Origin: Qipengyuania gaetbuli
GTDB lineage: Bacteria; Pseudomonadota; Alphaproteobacteria; Sphingomonadales; Sphingomonadaceae
Direction: 5' to 3'
Length of the DNA: 64,000 nucleotides
NCBI RefSeq assembly: GCF_009827315.1
Contig: NZ_WTYF01000003.1
Coordinates: forward strand, 99,501 to 163,500
Within the stretch, counting starts at the first letter, position 1, and every line of letters starts with the position of its first letter. The position numbers and the translations under genes are program-made. This document shows positions 18,379-29,221 of this stretch, piece after piece. The notes under the pieces were generated by a model. It had not been told where the DNA came from and did not search any database. It saw only the letters and a program-made list of their open reading frames with translations.

Positions 18379-18785
18379 GCCGTCATCCTCATTAGCGCAA
18401 GGCCTACCATCAGGCCGGAAATGCCGAGCGCAAAGGACAGGACGGCATAGAGCGTTGCGAACAGGTATTGGCCGCGCTCGATCAAAAGGACCATCTCGAG
18501 GCTGAAGGCGCTGAAGGTGGTGAAACCGCCAAGCACGCCTACGCCGAGCAGCAGGCGGGCCTGTTCGCTCATCGCGCCGCCGCTCCTGACCAGCCAGCCG
18601 GCCAGCAGGCCCATCAGGAGGCTGCCGACTGCGTTCACGGCGAGGGTGGCGAAGGGGAAAGCGCCCACGATCGGCGCGCCGAGCCACTGCGTCATGGCGC
18701 GGCCGGTCTGGTAACGCAGCGCGGCACCGACTCCGCCGCCTAGGGCGACGTAGAGCGTGGCGATGGATGGGGAGAGGGTCGACAT
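18375..18785 (-). CDS. crcB: CrcB/FluC fluoride channel
   Basis: 136 residues from the ATG at 18785 (MSTLSPSIATLYVALGGGVGAALRY). It is a four-helix membrane protein of the Fluc family, which exports fluoride as a dual-topology dimer. Diagnostic motifs are 'GGGVGAALRYQTG', 'FATLAVNAVGSLLMGLL' (pore Asn) and 'GVLGGFTTFSAFSLEMVLLI' (central Na+ and Phe-box region). The upstream extension to 18830 is less likely. First gene of a six-gene overlapping operon. No fluoride riboswitch is recognisable upstream. Confidence 0.95.
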   Translation of the reverse strand: MSTLSPSIATLYVALGGGVGAALRYQTGRAMTQWLGAPIVGAFPFATLAVNAVGSLLMGLLAGWLVRSGGAMSEQARLLLGVGVLGGFTTFSAFSLEMVLLIERGQYLFATLYAVLSFALGISGLMVGLALMRMTA

Positions 18786-18932
18786 TGCGCGCAGCCCTAG
18801 CGCCTCGCGCGGGTTTGCGAAAGGCGGCACTGCAGGCTTGCCATTTGAAGGAAGAATCCGTATGTGCGCGCCGTTCGAGCCGGTCCGAAAGGGATTCGGC
18901 GCGCTTTTCGTTGAAAGAGCGAAACCCTATTC

Positions 18933-18972
18933 AAGGAGGCAAACCCCGCAAATGCGGGCTCTGGCCCGATAG
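18933..18972 (+). promoter_or_regulatory. possible leader ORF and hairpin ahead of rpsU
   Basis: A strong Shine-Dalgarno AAGGAGG (18933-18939) precedes an ATG at 18952 that opens a six-codon ORF (MRALAR, stop TAG 18970-18972). The hairpin CCCGC-AAAT-GCGGG lies over that ATG. The ORF ends 17 bases before the rpsU start. It could be a translated leader that controls ribosomal protein S21 synthesis. Speculative. Confidence 0.35.
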
Positions 18973-18989
18973 TCGAGGTATTGAAGTTT

Positions 18990-19196
18990 ATGCAGATCAT
19001 GGTTCGCGATAACAATGTCGACCAGGCCCTCCGCGCGCTCAAGAAGAAGCTGCAGCGTGAAGGCGTGTATCGCGAAATGAAGCTGCGTCGCCACTACGAA
19101 AAGCCGAGCGAAAAGCGCGCCCGCGAAAAGGCTGCTGCCGTTCGCCGCGCTCGCAAGCTCGAGCGCAAGCGCATGGAGCGTGACGGCATCAAGTAA
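18990..19196 (+). CDS. rpsU: 30S ribosomal protein S21
   Basis: 68 residues, strongly basic: '[31 protein letters not shown]', then '[28 protein letters not shown]'. This matches the S21 family throughout. The ATG at 18990 is chosen because it gives the canonical MQI start. A TTG three codons upstream would also be in frame. S21 contacts the 3' end of 16S rRNA and helps initiation. A clear terminator follows 31 bases later. Confidence 0.97.
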   Translation: MQIMVRDNNVDQALRALKKKLQREGVYREMKLRRHYEKPSEKRAREKAAAVRRARKLERKRMERDGIK

Positions 19197-19227
19197 GCCG
19201 TTGCCTTAGCTTCCAAGCCAAGCCATG

Positions 19228-19253
19228 AGGGCGCGGAGAAATCCGCGCCCTTT
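19228..19253 (+). terminator. rho-independent terminator of rpsU
   Basis: Perfect 10-bp stem AGGGCGCGGA (19228-19237) / TCCGCGCCCT (19242-19251) with a GAAA tetraloop, followed by TT. Confidence 0.82.
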
Positions 19254-19274
19254 GCGTATCAGGACGAATTTTCC

Positions 19275-19838
19275 ATGACCGAGATCACCCGCGTTCCCCT
19301 CCAGCCCATCGCCAAGGGCTCGCTCACCAAGCTGTGGCTGGGCGTCATCGTGGCCATACTGATCGGCGGCGGCCTTGCGTGGGCGGCCATGCCGAAGGGT
19401 CTCGACGTGGAAGTGATCACGGAAGGCACCGGTCCTTCGCCGCAGATCGGCGACGTGGTCTTCGCGAAATACGTCGGCACGCTGTCCGACGGCACCGAAT
19501 TCGACCGTTCGCAGCCCAGCCCGTTCCCGCCGGGCGTGTTCCCGGACGGCACGCCGTTCCCGCTCGAGGAAGAGGCTGGCTTCATCAAGGGCTTCGTCGA
19601 CGGCCTGATGCAGACGCAGAAGGGCGGCAAGTACCGCATCGAGATCCCGGCCGACCAGGCGTACGGCGCGAATCCCCCTGCCGGATCGCCGATTCCGCCG
19701 AATGCCGACCTCGTGTTCGAAGTCGAAATCATCGACATCATGCCGCTGCCCGAAGCGCAGCAGCGCCTGATGCAGCTGCAGCAGCAGATGCAGGCGCAGC
19801 AGGGCCAGGCCGCTCCCGAGGGTGCGCCCGTCGAATAA
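19275..19838 (+). CDS. membrane-anchored FKBP-type peptidyl-prolyl isomerase
   Basis: 187 residues. A single N-terminal membrane anchor or uncleaved signal (about 19-38, 'LWLGVIVAILIGGGLAWAAM') is followed by an FKBP domain (about 45-160). The domain has 'GDVVFAKYVGTLSDGTEFDRS', 'GFIKGFVDGLMQTQKGGKYRIEIP' and 'AYGANPPAGSPIPPNADLVFEVEI', which include the active-site Tyr/Asp/Phe pattern. It would catalyse proline isomerisation of periplasmic proteins. The tail (about 165-187) is Gln-rich ('LMQLQQQMQAQQGQ') and probably a coiled extension. A 9-residue insert around 'PFPPGVFPDGTPFPL' in the bulge loop is longer than in minimal FKBPs. Confidence 0.93.
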   Translation: MTEITRVPLQPIAKGSLTKLWLGVIVAILIGGGLAWAAMPKGLDVEVITEGTGPSPQIGDVVFAKYVGTLSDGTEFDRSQPSPFPPGVFPDGTPFPLEEEAGFIKGFVDGLMQTQKGGKYRIEIPADQAYGANPPAGSPIPPNADLVFEVEIIDIMPLPEAQQRLMQLQQQMQAQQGQAAPEGAPVE

Positions 19839-19888
19839 GGGTGCATTGGCCGCTTGAAGCGCGCCGCTCTCGCGGCTAACGCGCGGCC

Positions 19889-20191
19889 ATGTCCGTTACC
19901 CGAGAAGAAGTGGCGAAAATCGCCTCGCTGGCACGCATTCGCATGGCGGATGCGGAGCTCGATCGCATGGTCCCCGAACTCAACGGCATTCTCGACTGGG
20001 TCGAGCAGCTGGGCGAGGTCGATACCGCAGGCGTGGAGCCGATGACTGCGGTCATCCCCAACACGTTGCGCCTGCGCGACGACGTGGTCGATGCCGACCC
20101 GCACACCGCCGGCGGTCGCCGCGACGACGTGCTCGCCAATGCCCCTGCCGCCGAACACGGTTTCTTCGGCGTGCCCAAGGTGATCGAATAA
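19889..20191 (+). CDS. gatC: Asp-tRNA(Asn)/Glu-tRNA(Gln) amidotransferase subunit C
   Basis: 100-residue small subunit of GatCAB, which wraps around GatA and GatB and stabilises the complex. The family pattern runs '[25 protein letters not shown]', '[22 protein letters not shown]', then 'LRDDVV' and the terminal '[14 protein letters not shown]'. The stop TAA shares its last base with the gatA ATG (TAATG). Confidence 0.97.
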   Translation: MSVTREEVAKIASLARIRMADAELDRMVPELNGILDWVEQLGEVDTAGVEPMTAVIPNTLRLRDDVVDADPHTAGGRRDDVLANAPAAEHGFFGVPKVIE

Positions 20192-21672
20192 TGACCGATT
20201 TTACGCAGCTTGGCGTCAAGCAGATCCGCGACGGCGTGGCCGGCGGCGACTTCACCGCGCGCGAAGTGGCCGAAGCCTTCAACGCGGCCGTGGCCGAGGC
20301 AGCCGAACTCAACGCCTTCATCGTTACTACGCCCGACCATGCGCTGGCCGCCGCCGATGCGACCGACGCAAAGCGTGCCAAGGGCGAAGATCTCGGCAAG
20401 ATGGGCGGCGTGCCGATCGGCATGAAGGACCTGTTCGCCACCAAGGGCGTCCAGACCACCGCGGCCAGCCACATCCTCGAAGGCTTCGAGCCCGAGTATG
20501 AAAGCACCGTGTCGCAGAACCTGTGGGACGCAGGCGCGGGCATGCTGGGCAAGCTCAACCTCGACCAGTTCGCTATGGGTTCGTCCAACGAGACGAGCTA
20601 TTTCGGCAACGTCAATTCGCCGTGGAAGAAAGATGGCACCAATGCCGCGATGAGCCCTGGCGGTTCGTCGGGCGGTTCGTCCTCCGCAGTCGCCGCGCGC
20701 ATCGCGCCGGCTGCCACCGGCACCGACACCGGCGGCTCGATCCGCCAGCCCGCCGCTTTCACCGGCATCTGCGGCATCAAGCCGACCTATGGCCGCTGCA
20801 GCCGCTGGGGCGTGGTCGCCTTCGCGAGCTCGCTCGACCAGGCCGGCCCGATGGCCCGCAGCGTCGAGGATTGCGCGATCATGCTCGAAGCCATGGCCGG
20901 TTTCGACCCGAAGGACGCGACCAGCCTCGACATGCCCGTGCCCGATTGGGAAGCCGCGCTGTCGGCGGACCTCAAGGGCAAGAAGGTCGGCATCCCGCGC
21001 GAATACCGCATGGACGGGACCGACGAAGAAATCCTCAAGAGCTGGGAGCAGGGCAAGGAATGGCTGCGCGATGCTGGCGCCGAGATCGTCGATGTCTCGC
21101 TGCCGCACACCAAATATGCGCTGCCCGCCTATTACATCGTCGCCCCGGCAGAGGCCTCGTCGAACCTCGCGCGTTATGACGGCGTGCGATACGGCCTGCG
21201 CGAACAGCCCGACGGCGCAGGCCTGCAGGATATGTACGCCGCCACCCGCGCTGCCGGTTTCGGCGACGAGGTGAAGCGCCGCATCCTCATCGGCACCTAC
21301 GTGCTCAGCGCCGGTTTCTACGATGCCTATTACACGCAGGCGCAGAAGATCCGCACGCTGGTCGCCCGCGATTTCGAGCAGGCCTTCACCCAGTGCGACG
21401 TGATCCTTGCACCGACCACGCCCACGGCCAGCTTCCCGCTGGGCTCGCTCAATGAAGACCCGCTGACGATGTACCTGAACGACGTCTTCGCGGTCCCCGC
21501 CTCGCTTGCCGGCCTCCCCGCCATGAGCGTGCCCGCCATGCTGAATTCCGACGGCCTACCACTCGGCCTGCAGCTGGTCGGCAAGCCTTTCGACGAACAG
21601 GGCGTGCTCGATGCAGGTCTCGCAATCCAGCAGCGCGCGGCGTTCGAGGCCCAGCCGGAAAAGTGGTGGTAA
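20191..21672 (+). CDS. gatA: Asp-tRNA(Asn)/Glu-tRNA(Gln) amidotransferase subunit A
   Basis: 493-residue glutaminase of the amidase-signature family that supplies ammonia for converting Glu-tRNA(Gln) to Gln-tRNA(Gln). The Ser-cis-Ser-Lys catalytic residues map to Lys79 ('IGMKDLFAT'), Ser159 ('[10 protein letters not shown]') and Ser183 ('[11 protein letters not shown]'). The length is standard. It is translationally coupled to gatC. Unlike many genomes, gatB does not follow directly: a reversed acyltransferase gene lies between. Confidence 0.98.
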   Translation: MTDFTQLGVKQIRDGVAGGDFTAREVAEAFNAAVAEAAELNAFIVTTPDHALAAADATDAKRAKGEDLGKMGGVPIGMKDLFATKGVQTTAASHILEGFEPEYESTVSQNLWDAGAGMLGKLNLDQFAMGSSNETSYFGNVNSPWKKDGTNAAMSPGGSSGGSSSAVAARIAPAATGTDTGGSIRQPAAFTGICGIKPTYGRCSRWGVVAFASSLDQAGPMARSVEDCAIMLEAMAGFDPKDATSLDMPVPDWEAALSADLKGKKVGIPREYRMDGTDEEILKSWEQGKEWLRDAGAEIVDVSLPHTKYALPAYYIVAPAEASSNLARYDGVRYGLREQPDGAGLQDMYAATRAAGFGDEVKRRILIGTYVLSAGFYDAYYTQAQKIRTLVARDFEQAFTQCDVILAPTTPTASFPLGSLNEDPLTMYLNDVFAVPASLAGLPAMSVPAMLNSDGLPLGLQLVGKPFDEQGVLDAGLAIQQRAAFEAQPEKWW

Positions 21673-21682
21673 CATCCTGCGC

Positions 21683-21707
21683 CCGGCCGGCTGACATAGC
21701 CGGCCGG
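21683..21707. terminator. strong hairpin between gatA and the acyltransferase
   Basis: Perfect 10-bp GC-rich stem CCGGCCGGCT (21683-21692) / AGCCGGCCGG (21698-21707) with loop GACAT, 11 bases past the gatA stop. A second stem, TCAGATCA (21719-21726) / TGATCTGA (21733-21740), overlaps the end of the convergent acyltransferase gene. Together they probably serve as a bidirectional terminator, though there is no long T-run. Confidence 0.6.
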
Positions 21708-21718
21708 AGCAAACAGGA

Positions 21719-22843
21719 TCAGATCACTTCACTGATCTGAGCGCGGCCCTTGCCATTCTCGACCAGCTTGACGAGCTTGCGGCCCAGATCGATGCTGGGT
21801 TTCTCGACCAGATAGTAGATCGCGGTGCTGACCACGATGGTCATGACGCTGGCGAGCGCGATGAGCGCATGGCCGGGGATCGCGCCTGTCAGGACCGAAG
21901 GGAAAGCAGTCTCGATGATCTGGGTGCATACCCAGCCGAACAGGTAGACCGAATAGCTGATCGTTCCGAGGAAGCTCAGGAATGGATTGGAAATCTTCCA
22001 CCGCGACGTCATGAGGATGAACAATCCCATCGCCGTGAAATAGCTCAGCGTGTAGCGATACCAGGTCTCGTTATTGGCAGCATCCGCATTATACGCCAGC
22101 AGAGAAATCAACGGGATGCTGATCATGAACAGCGTGATGAGAAGGCGGAAGTGGCGCATGCTCGTCTCATCCTCGTCCAGCGTTGCCGTGCGCCAGGTCA
22201 TGCCGATGAACATGGCGAACAGGGCAAGGGGCAGGGCTACCGGGAAGCCCATTTCGGTAGCCCAGCGAGCTACCGCCAGTGCGAACGCGCCCGCCAGAGT
22301 GCCGATGGCTGTGGCGGTTACCCACTTTTGCGATCCGAGCAGGCCGAAGAAGAAGAGAACGACGCACAGGCCATAGAAGACTAGTTCGATCTGGAGTGTC
22401 CAATATAGTCCTTGGATATTCTGGATGCCGACGAAGCCCTGCAGCATCGTAGCGTTTGCAGCGATGGTGAAGCTGTCGAAGGGGTTGCCTTGCCATGCCA
22501 CGATCAGGACCATGGCGAGGATCGAAAGCCAGTACGCAGGGTAGAGCCGCATGAAGCGCCCGATGGCAAACGACAGGAGCGGCCGTTCGCGCTTCTTGAG
22601 AAGCGAGAAGGGAATGACATAGCCCGATACGGCGAAGAACATGATCACGCCGATTTTCCCGGCATCGAAATAGGCCGTGAAAAGCGTGAACAGGGATATT
22701 TCCAGATCCGAATAGTATTCGCGCGATTGCAGCAATTGTTCGGCGATATGGAGATAGATGACCATAAGCGCGGCTATTCCGCGGATCGAATCCACGAAGG
22801 CGTAGCGTGCGCCAACGGCATGAGCGTTTTTGGGTGCGACCAT
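21719..22843 (-). CDS. acyltransferase family 3 membrane protein
   Basis: 374-residue integral membrane acyltransferase (Acyl_transf_3 / OafA-NodX type) with about ten hydrophobic helices. The N-terminus 'RYAFVDSIRGIAALMVIYLHIAEQL' carries the family's R-G...H signature. Also visible are 'FFAVSGYVIPFSLLKKRERPLLSFAIGRFMRLYPAYWL' split across helices 2-3, and 'SYSVYLFGW' late in the protein. These enzymes O-acetylate or O-acylate cell-surface polysaccharides. The gene looks more A/T-rich by eye than its neighbours and interrupts gatCA-gatB in reverse orientation, so it may be a later insertion. Confidence 0.92.
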   Translation of the reverse strand: MVAPKNAHAVGARYAFVDSIRGIAALMVIYLHIAEQLLQSREYYSDLEISLFTLFTAYFDAGKIGVIMFFAVSGYVIPFSLLKKRERPLLSFAIGRFMRLYPAYWLSILAMVLIVAWQGNPFDSFTIAANATMLQGFVGIQNIQGLYWTLQIELVFYGLCVVLFFFGLLGSQKWVTATAIGTLAGAFALAVARWATEMGFPVALPLALFAMFIGMTWRTATLDEDETSMRHFRLLITLFMISIPLISLLAYNADAANNETWYRYTLSYFTAMGLFILMTSRWKISNPFLSFLGTISYSVYLFGWVCTQIIETAFPSVLTGAIPGHALIALASVMTIVVSTAIYYLVEKPSIDLGRKLVKLVENGKGRAQISEVI

Positions 22844-23029
22844 TTGAACCTGAAAAGAAGAATCTTGTCATTATTCCCGGCGACAAGAATTCGCCTCCAA
22901 AGACGGCCGTTCGCGCAGGAAGAGCCGTTTTATGTAGCCCACCGCCTGGAAGGTCAACCGGGCAAGTGACGCAAACAGGGCCGCAAAAACGCGCAAGTGA
23001 CCCCTGTTCATCGGCCGCGCAAGGCGATA

Positions 23030-24541
23030 ATGCCGCGGCCCATGAGCACTTACCGTATCCAGGGCGCGACCGGCGAATGGGAGGTCGTGATCGGCCTCGA
23101 AGTCCATGCGCAGGTCACTTCGAACGCCAAGCTTTTCTCGGGCGCCAGCACCGCTTTCGGGGCCGAGCCGAATACGCAGGTCAGCCTCGTCGATGCGGCG
23201 ATGCCTGGCATGCTGCCCGTGCCGAACCGTGAATGCATCCGCCAGGCGGTGCGCACGGGCATGGCGATCGAGGCGCAGATCAACAAGTGGTCGCGCTTCG
23301 ACCGCAAGAACTACTTCTACGCCGACCTGCCGCAGGGCTACCAGATCAGCCAGCTCTACCACCCGCTGGTGGGAGAAGGCTCGCTGCTGATCGAGGCGGA
23401 CGAGAAGGCCGGCATTCCCGAAGACAAGGTCATCGGTATCGAACGCATCCACGTCGAACAGGACGCGGGCAAGCTGATGCACGACCAGCATCCGACCATG
23501 TCCTATGTCGACCTCAACCGTGTCGGCATCGCGCTGATGGAAATCGTGTCCAAGCCCGACATGCGCAGCCCCGCCGAAGCGGGCGCTTATGTCCGCAAGC
23601 TACGCTCGATTCTGCGTTATGTCGGCTCGTGCGACGGCAACATGGAAGAAGGCTCCATGCGAGCCGACGTGAACGTGTCGGTCCGCCGCCCGGGCGAGGA
23701 ATTCGGCACGCGCACCGAGACCAAGAACGTGAACTCCGTTCGCTTCGTGATGCAGGTCATCGAATACGAGGCGAACCGCCAGGTCGACGTGATCGAGAAC
23801 GGCGGCACGGTGGACCAGGAAACGCGCCTGTTCGATCCGAACACCGGCACCACGCGGACCATGCGCTCCAAGGAAGATGCGCATGATTACCGCTACTTCC
23901 CCGATCCGGACCTGCTTCCGCTCGAACTGGAAGACAGCTTCCTCGAGGAATGCCGCGCTTCGCTGCCCGAGCTGCCGGATGCCAAGCGCACCCGCTACGA
24001 AACCGATCTGGGCCTGACGCCCTACAATGCCCGCGAACTGACCGCAGAGGTCGAAACCTTCGCGCGCTTCGAAACGCTGCTGGCCGAAACCGCCAGGCAG
24101 ATCGGCAAGTCCGAGGCCAAGGTTGCTACGCAGGTTGCTAACTGGGCCCTATCGGTCGCACCCGGCGTCCTGAAATCGCTGGGTGACGAAGCCGATCCGG
24201 CCAACGCCACCGCCGAAGCGCAGGCCAAGATCCTCGCCATGCAGGACAAGGGCGACATTTCCGGCGGCCAGGCCAAGGAGATCTACGAGATCGTCCTCAA
24301 GACCGGCGGCGATCCGGAAACGATTGCCGACGAGAAGGGCCTCAAGCAGGTCAGCGACACCGGCGCCATCGAAGCGGAGATCGACGCGATCATCGCGGCC
24401 AATGGCGACAAGGTGGACGAATACCGCGGCGGCAAGGACAAGCTGTTCGGCTTCTTCGTCGGCCAGACGATGAAGGCGATGCAGGGCAAGGCCAATCCGG
24501 CGGTGGTGAACCAGATCCTGAAGGACAAGCTCGACGGTTGA
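23030..24541 (+). CDS. gatB: Asp-tRNA(Asn)/Glu-tRNA(Gln) amidotransferase subunit B
   Basis: About 503 residues. GatB binds Glu-tRNA(Gln), activates the gamma-carboxylate with ATP and accepts ammonia from GatA. The canonical N-terminus '[15 protein letters not shown]' is present, with '[17 protein letters not shown]', '[21 protein letters not shown]', '[19 protein letters not shown]' and '[12 protein letters not shown]'. The C-terminal YqeY-like tRNA-binding domain ends '[13 protein letters not shown]'. The ATG at 23030 is preferred because AAGG lies 6 bases upstream. The ATG four codons later (23042) is possible, and a GTG at 22997 is unlikely. Confidence 0.97.
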   Translation: MPRPMSTYRIQGATGEWEVVIGLEVHAQVTSNAKLFSGASTAFGAEPNTQVSLVDAAMPGMLPVPNRECIRQAVRTGMAIEAQINKWSRFDRKNYFYADLPQGYQISQLYHPLVGEGSLLIEADEKAGIPEDKVIGIERIHVEQDAGKLMHDQHPTMSYVDLNRVGIALMEIVSKPDMRSPAEAGAYVRKLRSILRYVGSCDGNMEEGSMRADVNVSVRRPGEEFGTRTETKNVNSVRFVMQVIEYEANRQVDVIENGGTVDQETRLFDPNTGTTRTMRSKEDAHDYRYFPDPDLLPLELEDSFLEECRASLPELPDAKRTRYETDLGLTPYNARELTAEVETFARFETLLAETARQIGKSEAKVATQVANWALSVAPGVLKSLGDEADPANATAEAQAKILAMQDKGDISGGQAKEIYEIVLKTGGDPETIADEKGLKQVSDTGAIEAEIDAIIAANGDKVDEYRGGKDKLFGFFVGQTMKAMQGKANPAVVNQILKDKLDG

Positions 24542-24551
24542 GCGCAAGGCG

Positions 24552-25010
24552 ATGACCTCCATCGTCCTCGTCCAGCCCGAGATACCCGGCAACACCGGGG
24601 CGGTGGGGCGCACCTGCGTGGCGCTCGACATGGAATTGATCCTGATCCACCCGCTCGGCTTCGAGATTTCGGACAAGCGGGTAAAACGCTCCGGCCTCGA
24701 CTACTGGCCGCACATCCGGCTGGTCGAGTTCGGCAGCTGGGCTGAATTCATCGCCGAACGGGCTCCGCGCAGCGACCAGATGTTCCTGTTCGAGGAATAC
24801 GCTCCGCGCAATTTCTACGAGCCGGAATACCCGGACGACGCCTATCTCGTCTTCGGGCGCGAGACGAAGGGCATCCCGGACGAAATCGTCGAGGCGCACC
24901 GCGACCGGATGGTCAGCCTGCCGATGCGTTCGGACAAGGTGCGCTCGCTCAACCTGGCCAATACCGTTGCGGCTGCGGCCTACCAGGCGGTGCGCAAGCA
25001 TATCATTTGA
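24552..25010 (+). CDS. trmL: tRNA (cytidine(34)-2'-O)-methyltransferase TrmL
   Basis: 152-residue SPOUT methyltransferase that 2'-O-methylates the wobble base of tRNA-Leu isoacceptors. The N-terminus 'IVLVQPEIPGNTGAVGRTC' and the C-terminal knot segments ('LVFGRETKGIPDEIV', 'LPMRSDKVRSLNLANTVAAAAYQAVR') are the diagnostic SpoU/TrmL motifs. It lies 10 bases downstream of gatB, so the two form a small tRNA-maturation operon. Confidence 0.95.
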   Translation: MTSIVLVQPEIPGNTGAVGRTCVALDMELILIHPLGFEISDKRVKRSGLDYWPHIRLVEFGSWAEFIAERAPRSDQMFLFEEYAPRNFYEPEYPDDAYLVFGRETKGIPDEIVEAHRDRMVSLPMRSDKVRSLNLANTVAAAAYQAVRKHII

Positions 25011-25140
25011 TGCCCCGCCGCCCGTTCGTCGGGCGCATATGTCATTCGGCGAGCCCGCGCTTGCTCCAAGCCTCTGGAAAGCATAGCCCTTTTGCCGTTC
25101 TTGCGCCGTTCGCGCGCACAATTGAGGGGACTGTAACTAC

Positions 25141-27303
<2,163 letters not shown>

Positions 27304-27325
27304 CGATTGCCCACCCGTAAATGGC

Positions 27326-27360
27326 AAAGGCCCGCCGGAGCGATCCGGCGGGCCTTTTCA
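27326..27360 (+). terminator. rho-independent terminator of the S46 peptidase gene
   Basis: Perfect 14-bp stem AAAGGCCCGCCGGA (27326-27339) / TCCGGCGGGCCTTT (27344-27357), GCGA loop, then TCA; 22 bases after the stop. Confidence 0.88.
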
Positions 27361-27409
27361 TTGATGCGCGAATGACATAGCTTCATTCCACTTCGGGGAG
27401 GGCGGTTTC

Positions 27410-27646
27410 ATGAAGTGGGTCTTCATCGTTTTCGTGGTGCTTTACGTGGTGGCGCTGTTCCTGCTGGCAGTCGGTACCTTCGGTTGGTTCGGGCAGGAGC
27501 AGGATCCGCTTTCGGGTGTCTTCCTGATGCCGCTGGGGCTGCCGTGGAATATCCTCGGCGACAAGATCGGGCTGACGGGCGCGTGGTTTGCGATCCTCGC
27601 CCCGGCGATCAACGCCGCGATCCTGTACTGGCTCTGGAAACGCTGA
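27410..27646 (+). CDS. small membrane protein, unknown function
   Basis: 78 residues with two hydrophobic segments (about 2-24 and 57-76) joined by a loop containing 'QEQDPLSGVFLMPLGLPWNILGD'. The conserved-looking 'MPLGLPWN' resembles small hypothetical proteins common in Sphingomonadales. GGAGG lies about 10 bases before the ATG. It stands alone on the plus strand, convergent with the lipoprotein cluster. Confidence 0.7.
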   Translation: MKWVFIVFVVLYVVALFLLAVGTFGWFGQEQDPLSGVFLMPLGLPWNILGDKIGLTGAWFAILAPAINAAILYWLWKR

Positions 27647-27652
27647 GGGTGG

Positions 27653-28186
27653 TCAGCCGCCTTCGGGCGGCTCCACCCGACTGACAGGGGCAGCCTTGCC
27701 GAGCACGCGCATATGCTCGTCCGCTTCCCGCAAGATGCCCATGAAATCCTGGTAATTGTTGTCGAGGCAGCCTTCGTTCCACGCGATCTCGGTGGTTGTG
27801 GCTCCGCGCGTCAGGCGCAGCGTGCCATAGGCCATGTCGCTCATGAAATTGTTGCAGGCGTTGAAATCGGGTGCCGGGCTCGGGAGCTTGCGCAGGATCG
27901 CCTCGAGCGTGGCATAATTGGCTGCATCGGGCTCGATCTCGTGCCAGGCCTGCGAGGCAGGAGCTGTCGGCGGCTGGCCTTCCGGGCGAACGGCCTCGGT
28001 CCAGCTGCCCCCACCATTGGGCAGGATACGCCAGGATGTGACCGGACCGCCCCAGCTCTTCACCTCGAAGGCGACGAAATCCCAGTCGGGCGCCGGCGGC
28101 GGCGAAGGGCTTTCCGCCCGGGACTGGGTGCAGGATGCAAGGAAGAGGGCGGATACCGCCAGCACGGTGGCATGTCTGGTTCGCAT
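27653..28186 (-). CDS. putative lipoprotein, unknown function
   Basis: 177 residues from the ATG at 28186, chosen because GAGGG lies just upstream and the result is a clean lipoprotein signal (MRTRHATVLAVSALFLASC). The mature part has 'DWDFVAFEVKSWGGPVTSWRILPNGGGSWTE', 'FNACNNFMSDMAYGTLRLTRG' and 'EIAWNEGCLDNNYQDFMGIL'. The Cys residues in the last two segments could form a disulfide. No known family was recognised. Alternative starts are the ATG at 28204 and a TTG at 28213 that overlaps the upstream META gene stop. Confidence 0.72.
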   Translation of the reverse strand: MRTRHATVLAVSALFLASCTQSRAESPSPPPAPDWDFVAFEVKSWGGPVTSWRILPNGGGSWTEAVRPEGQPPTAPASQAWHEIEPDAANYATLEAILRKLPSPAPDFNACNNFMSDMAYGTLRLTRGATTTEIAWNEGCLDNNYQDFMGILREADEHMRVLGKAAPVSRVEPPEGG

Positions 28187-28209
28187 CCGCCCTCTGTTAT
28201 TCATAGCCG

Positions 28210-28662
28210 TCAATTTCGCTCGAAAGCGTAAACGATCCGCGCAGTGCGGATCACGAGGCCTCGCCCGTCGGGCGTCAGCGTATAGGCGCTGGAACTGGGC
28301 AGATCCGCAGCCAGCGCTTCACCGAAGGTCGGGTCGGGACAGAAAGCGCGGGTCGAGGCGACCTGCGAAATGCTGATCGAACCGTTATAGGTCTGGGGCA
28401 GCGAAGCTTCCCAGCTAGCAGATCCGCGGTTACAATCGAGCTGCATGTTCAGCCTTCCGCCGCGCTCGAACGTCAGCGTGTGGCGTGCCTGCAGCTCCGG
28501 ATTGAGCCGCGTCGACGTGCCCGAAGTCTCTACATCGACGAGGCGCCATGTCGTGCCATTGAGCGGGTGGTAGACGTTCCCGGGCAGGCTTTCGCATCCG
28601 GCAAGCGTCAGGGCGGCAAGGCCTGCCAGCCCGAAGTTGCGCAAGTTCTTCGTGGTCATCAT
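28210..28662 (-). CDS. META-domain lipoprotein
   Basis: 150 residues from the ATG at 28662 (a second Met follows), preceded by GAGGAGAGG. The signal ends in 'LAALTLAGC' (lipobox). The mature domain resembles the META/HslJ-like beta fold: 'PLNGTTWRLVDVETSG', 'TLTFERGGRLNMQLDCNRGSASW', 'ISISQVASTRAFCPDP', with 'IRTARIVYAFERN' at the end. META-domain proteins are often envelope-stress or heat-inducible proteins of uncertain role. Fourth gene of the minus-strand secreted-protein run. Confidence 0.8.
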   Translation of the reverse strand: MMTTKNLRNFGLAGLAALTLAGCESLPGNVYHPLNGTTWRLVDVETSGTSTRLNPELQARHTLTFERGGRLNMQLDCNRGSASWEASLPQTYNGSISISQVASTRAFCPDPTFGEALAADLPSSSAYTLTPDGRGLVIRTARIVYAFERN

Positions 28663-28691
28663 TACCTCTCCTCTGCCTGCCCCCCGGGCGA

Positions 28692-29162
28692 TCAACCGCC
28701 CGTCACCATCGCATCGACGAGTACATAGGTTTCCGGTCCGAACTTGACCGTCACCATGTCCCCGTCACGCGTGGTTGCGAAGTCCCAGCCGGCCGAACCG
28801 TCCGCCTGAGCGCTGTCGGCGCCGTAAGGTTCCGTGCCGCGCAGGAAGATCGCGCGCTTGAAGCCGTCGGGCTTCGACACCTCGATCAGGTGCTGGCCTT
28901 CCTCGCCCCAGTTGCGCTTGATGCCCGCCTCGCAGGTCTGCTCGGGCGCCGCATTGTCGAAGCCGCACTTGAGCTGGGTGGTGGCATTGTAGTCGGTTCC
29001 GGCGACGAGCGCATCGCCTTCGCCATAGGCCGGCTGTGCAGCTTCGCTGCCGGCGTCGGCAGCAGCTTCGGTCTCCGCAGGCGCTGTGTCTTCCGTTTCG
29101 GCTGCGCCTCCGCATGCCGCAAGCACAAGGGCAAGCCCGCCGGTTACGATGAATCTACGCAT
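28692..29162 (-). CDS. putative lipoprotein, unknown function
   Basis: 156 residues from the ATG at 29162 (MRRFIVTGGLALVLAACGG, lipobox LAAC). A low-complexity Glu/Ala/Thr linker (about 20-50) is followed by a compact domain with 'TTQLKCGFDNAAPEQTCEAGIKRNW', 'LIEVSKPDGFKRAIFLRG' and 'GDMVTVKFGPETYVLVDAMVTGG'. The paired cysteines could be disulfide-bonded. Similar short periplasmic proteins are widespread in alphaproteobacteria as hypotheticals. The upstream in-frame extension to 29408 lies mostly inside the preceding gene and is rejected. Confidence 0.75.
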   Translation of the reverse strand: MRRFIVTGGLALVLAACGGAAETEDTAPAETEAAADAGSEAAQPAYGEGDALVAGTDYNATTQLKCGFDNAAPEQTCEAGIKRNWGEEGQHLIEVSKPDGFKRAIFLRGTEPYGADSAQADGSAGWDFATTRDGDMVTVKFGPETYVLVDAMVTGG

Positions 29163-29221
29163 GGTTTCCTCCGCCGGGCCGGGGCGGGGTGACCAAACCG
29201 CCCGCCGCCCCGTATACCCGT

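Noticed and set aside
18786..18860. Fluoride riboswitch upstream of crcB
   Set aside because: The conserved GGNGATGG and CTGATGA-type segments are not visible on the minus strand ahead of the start codon.
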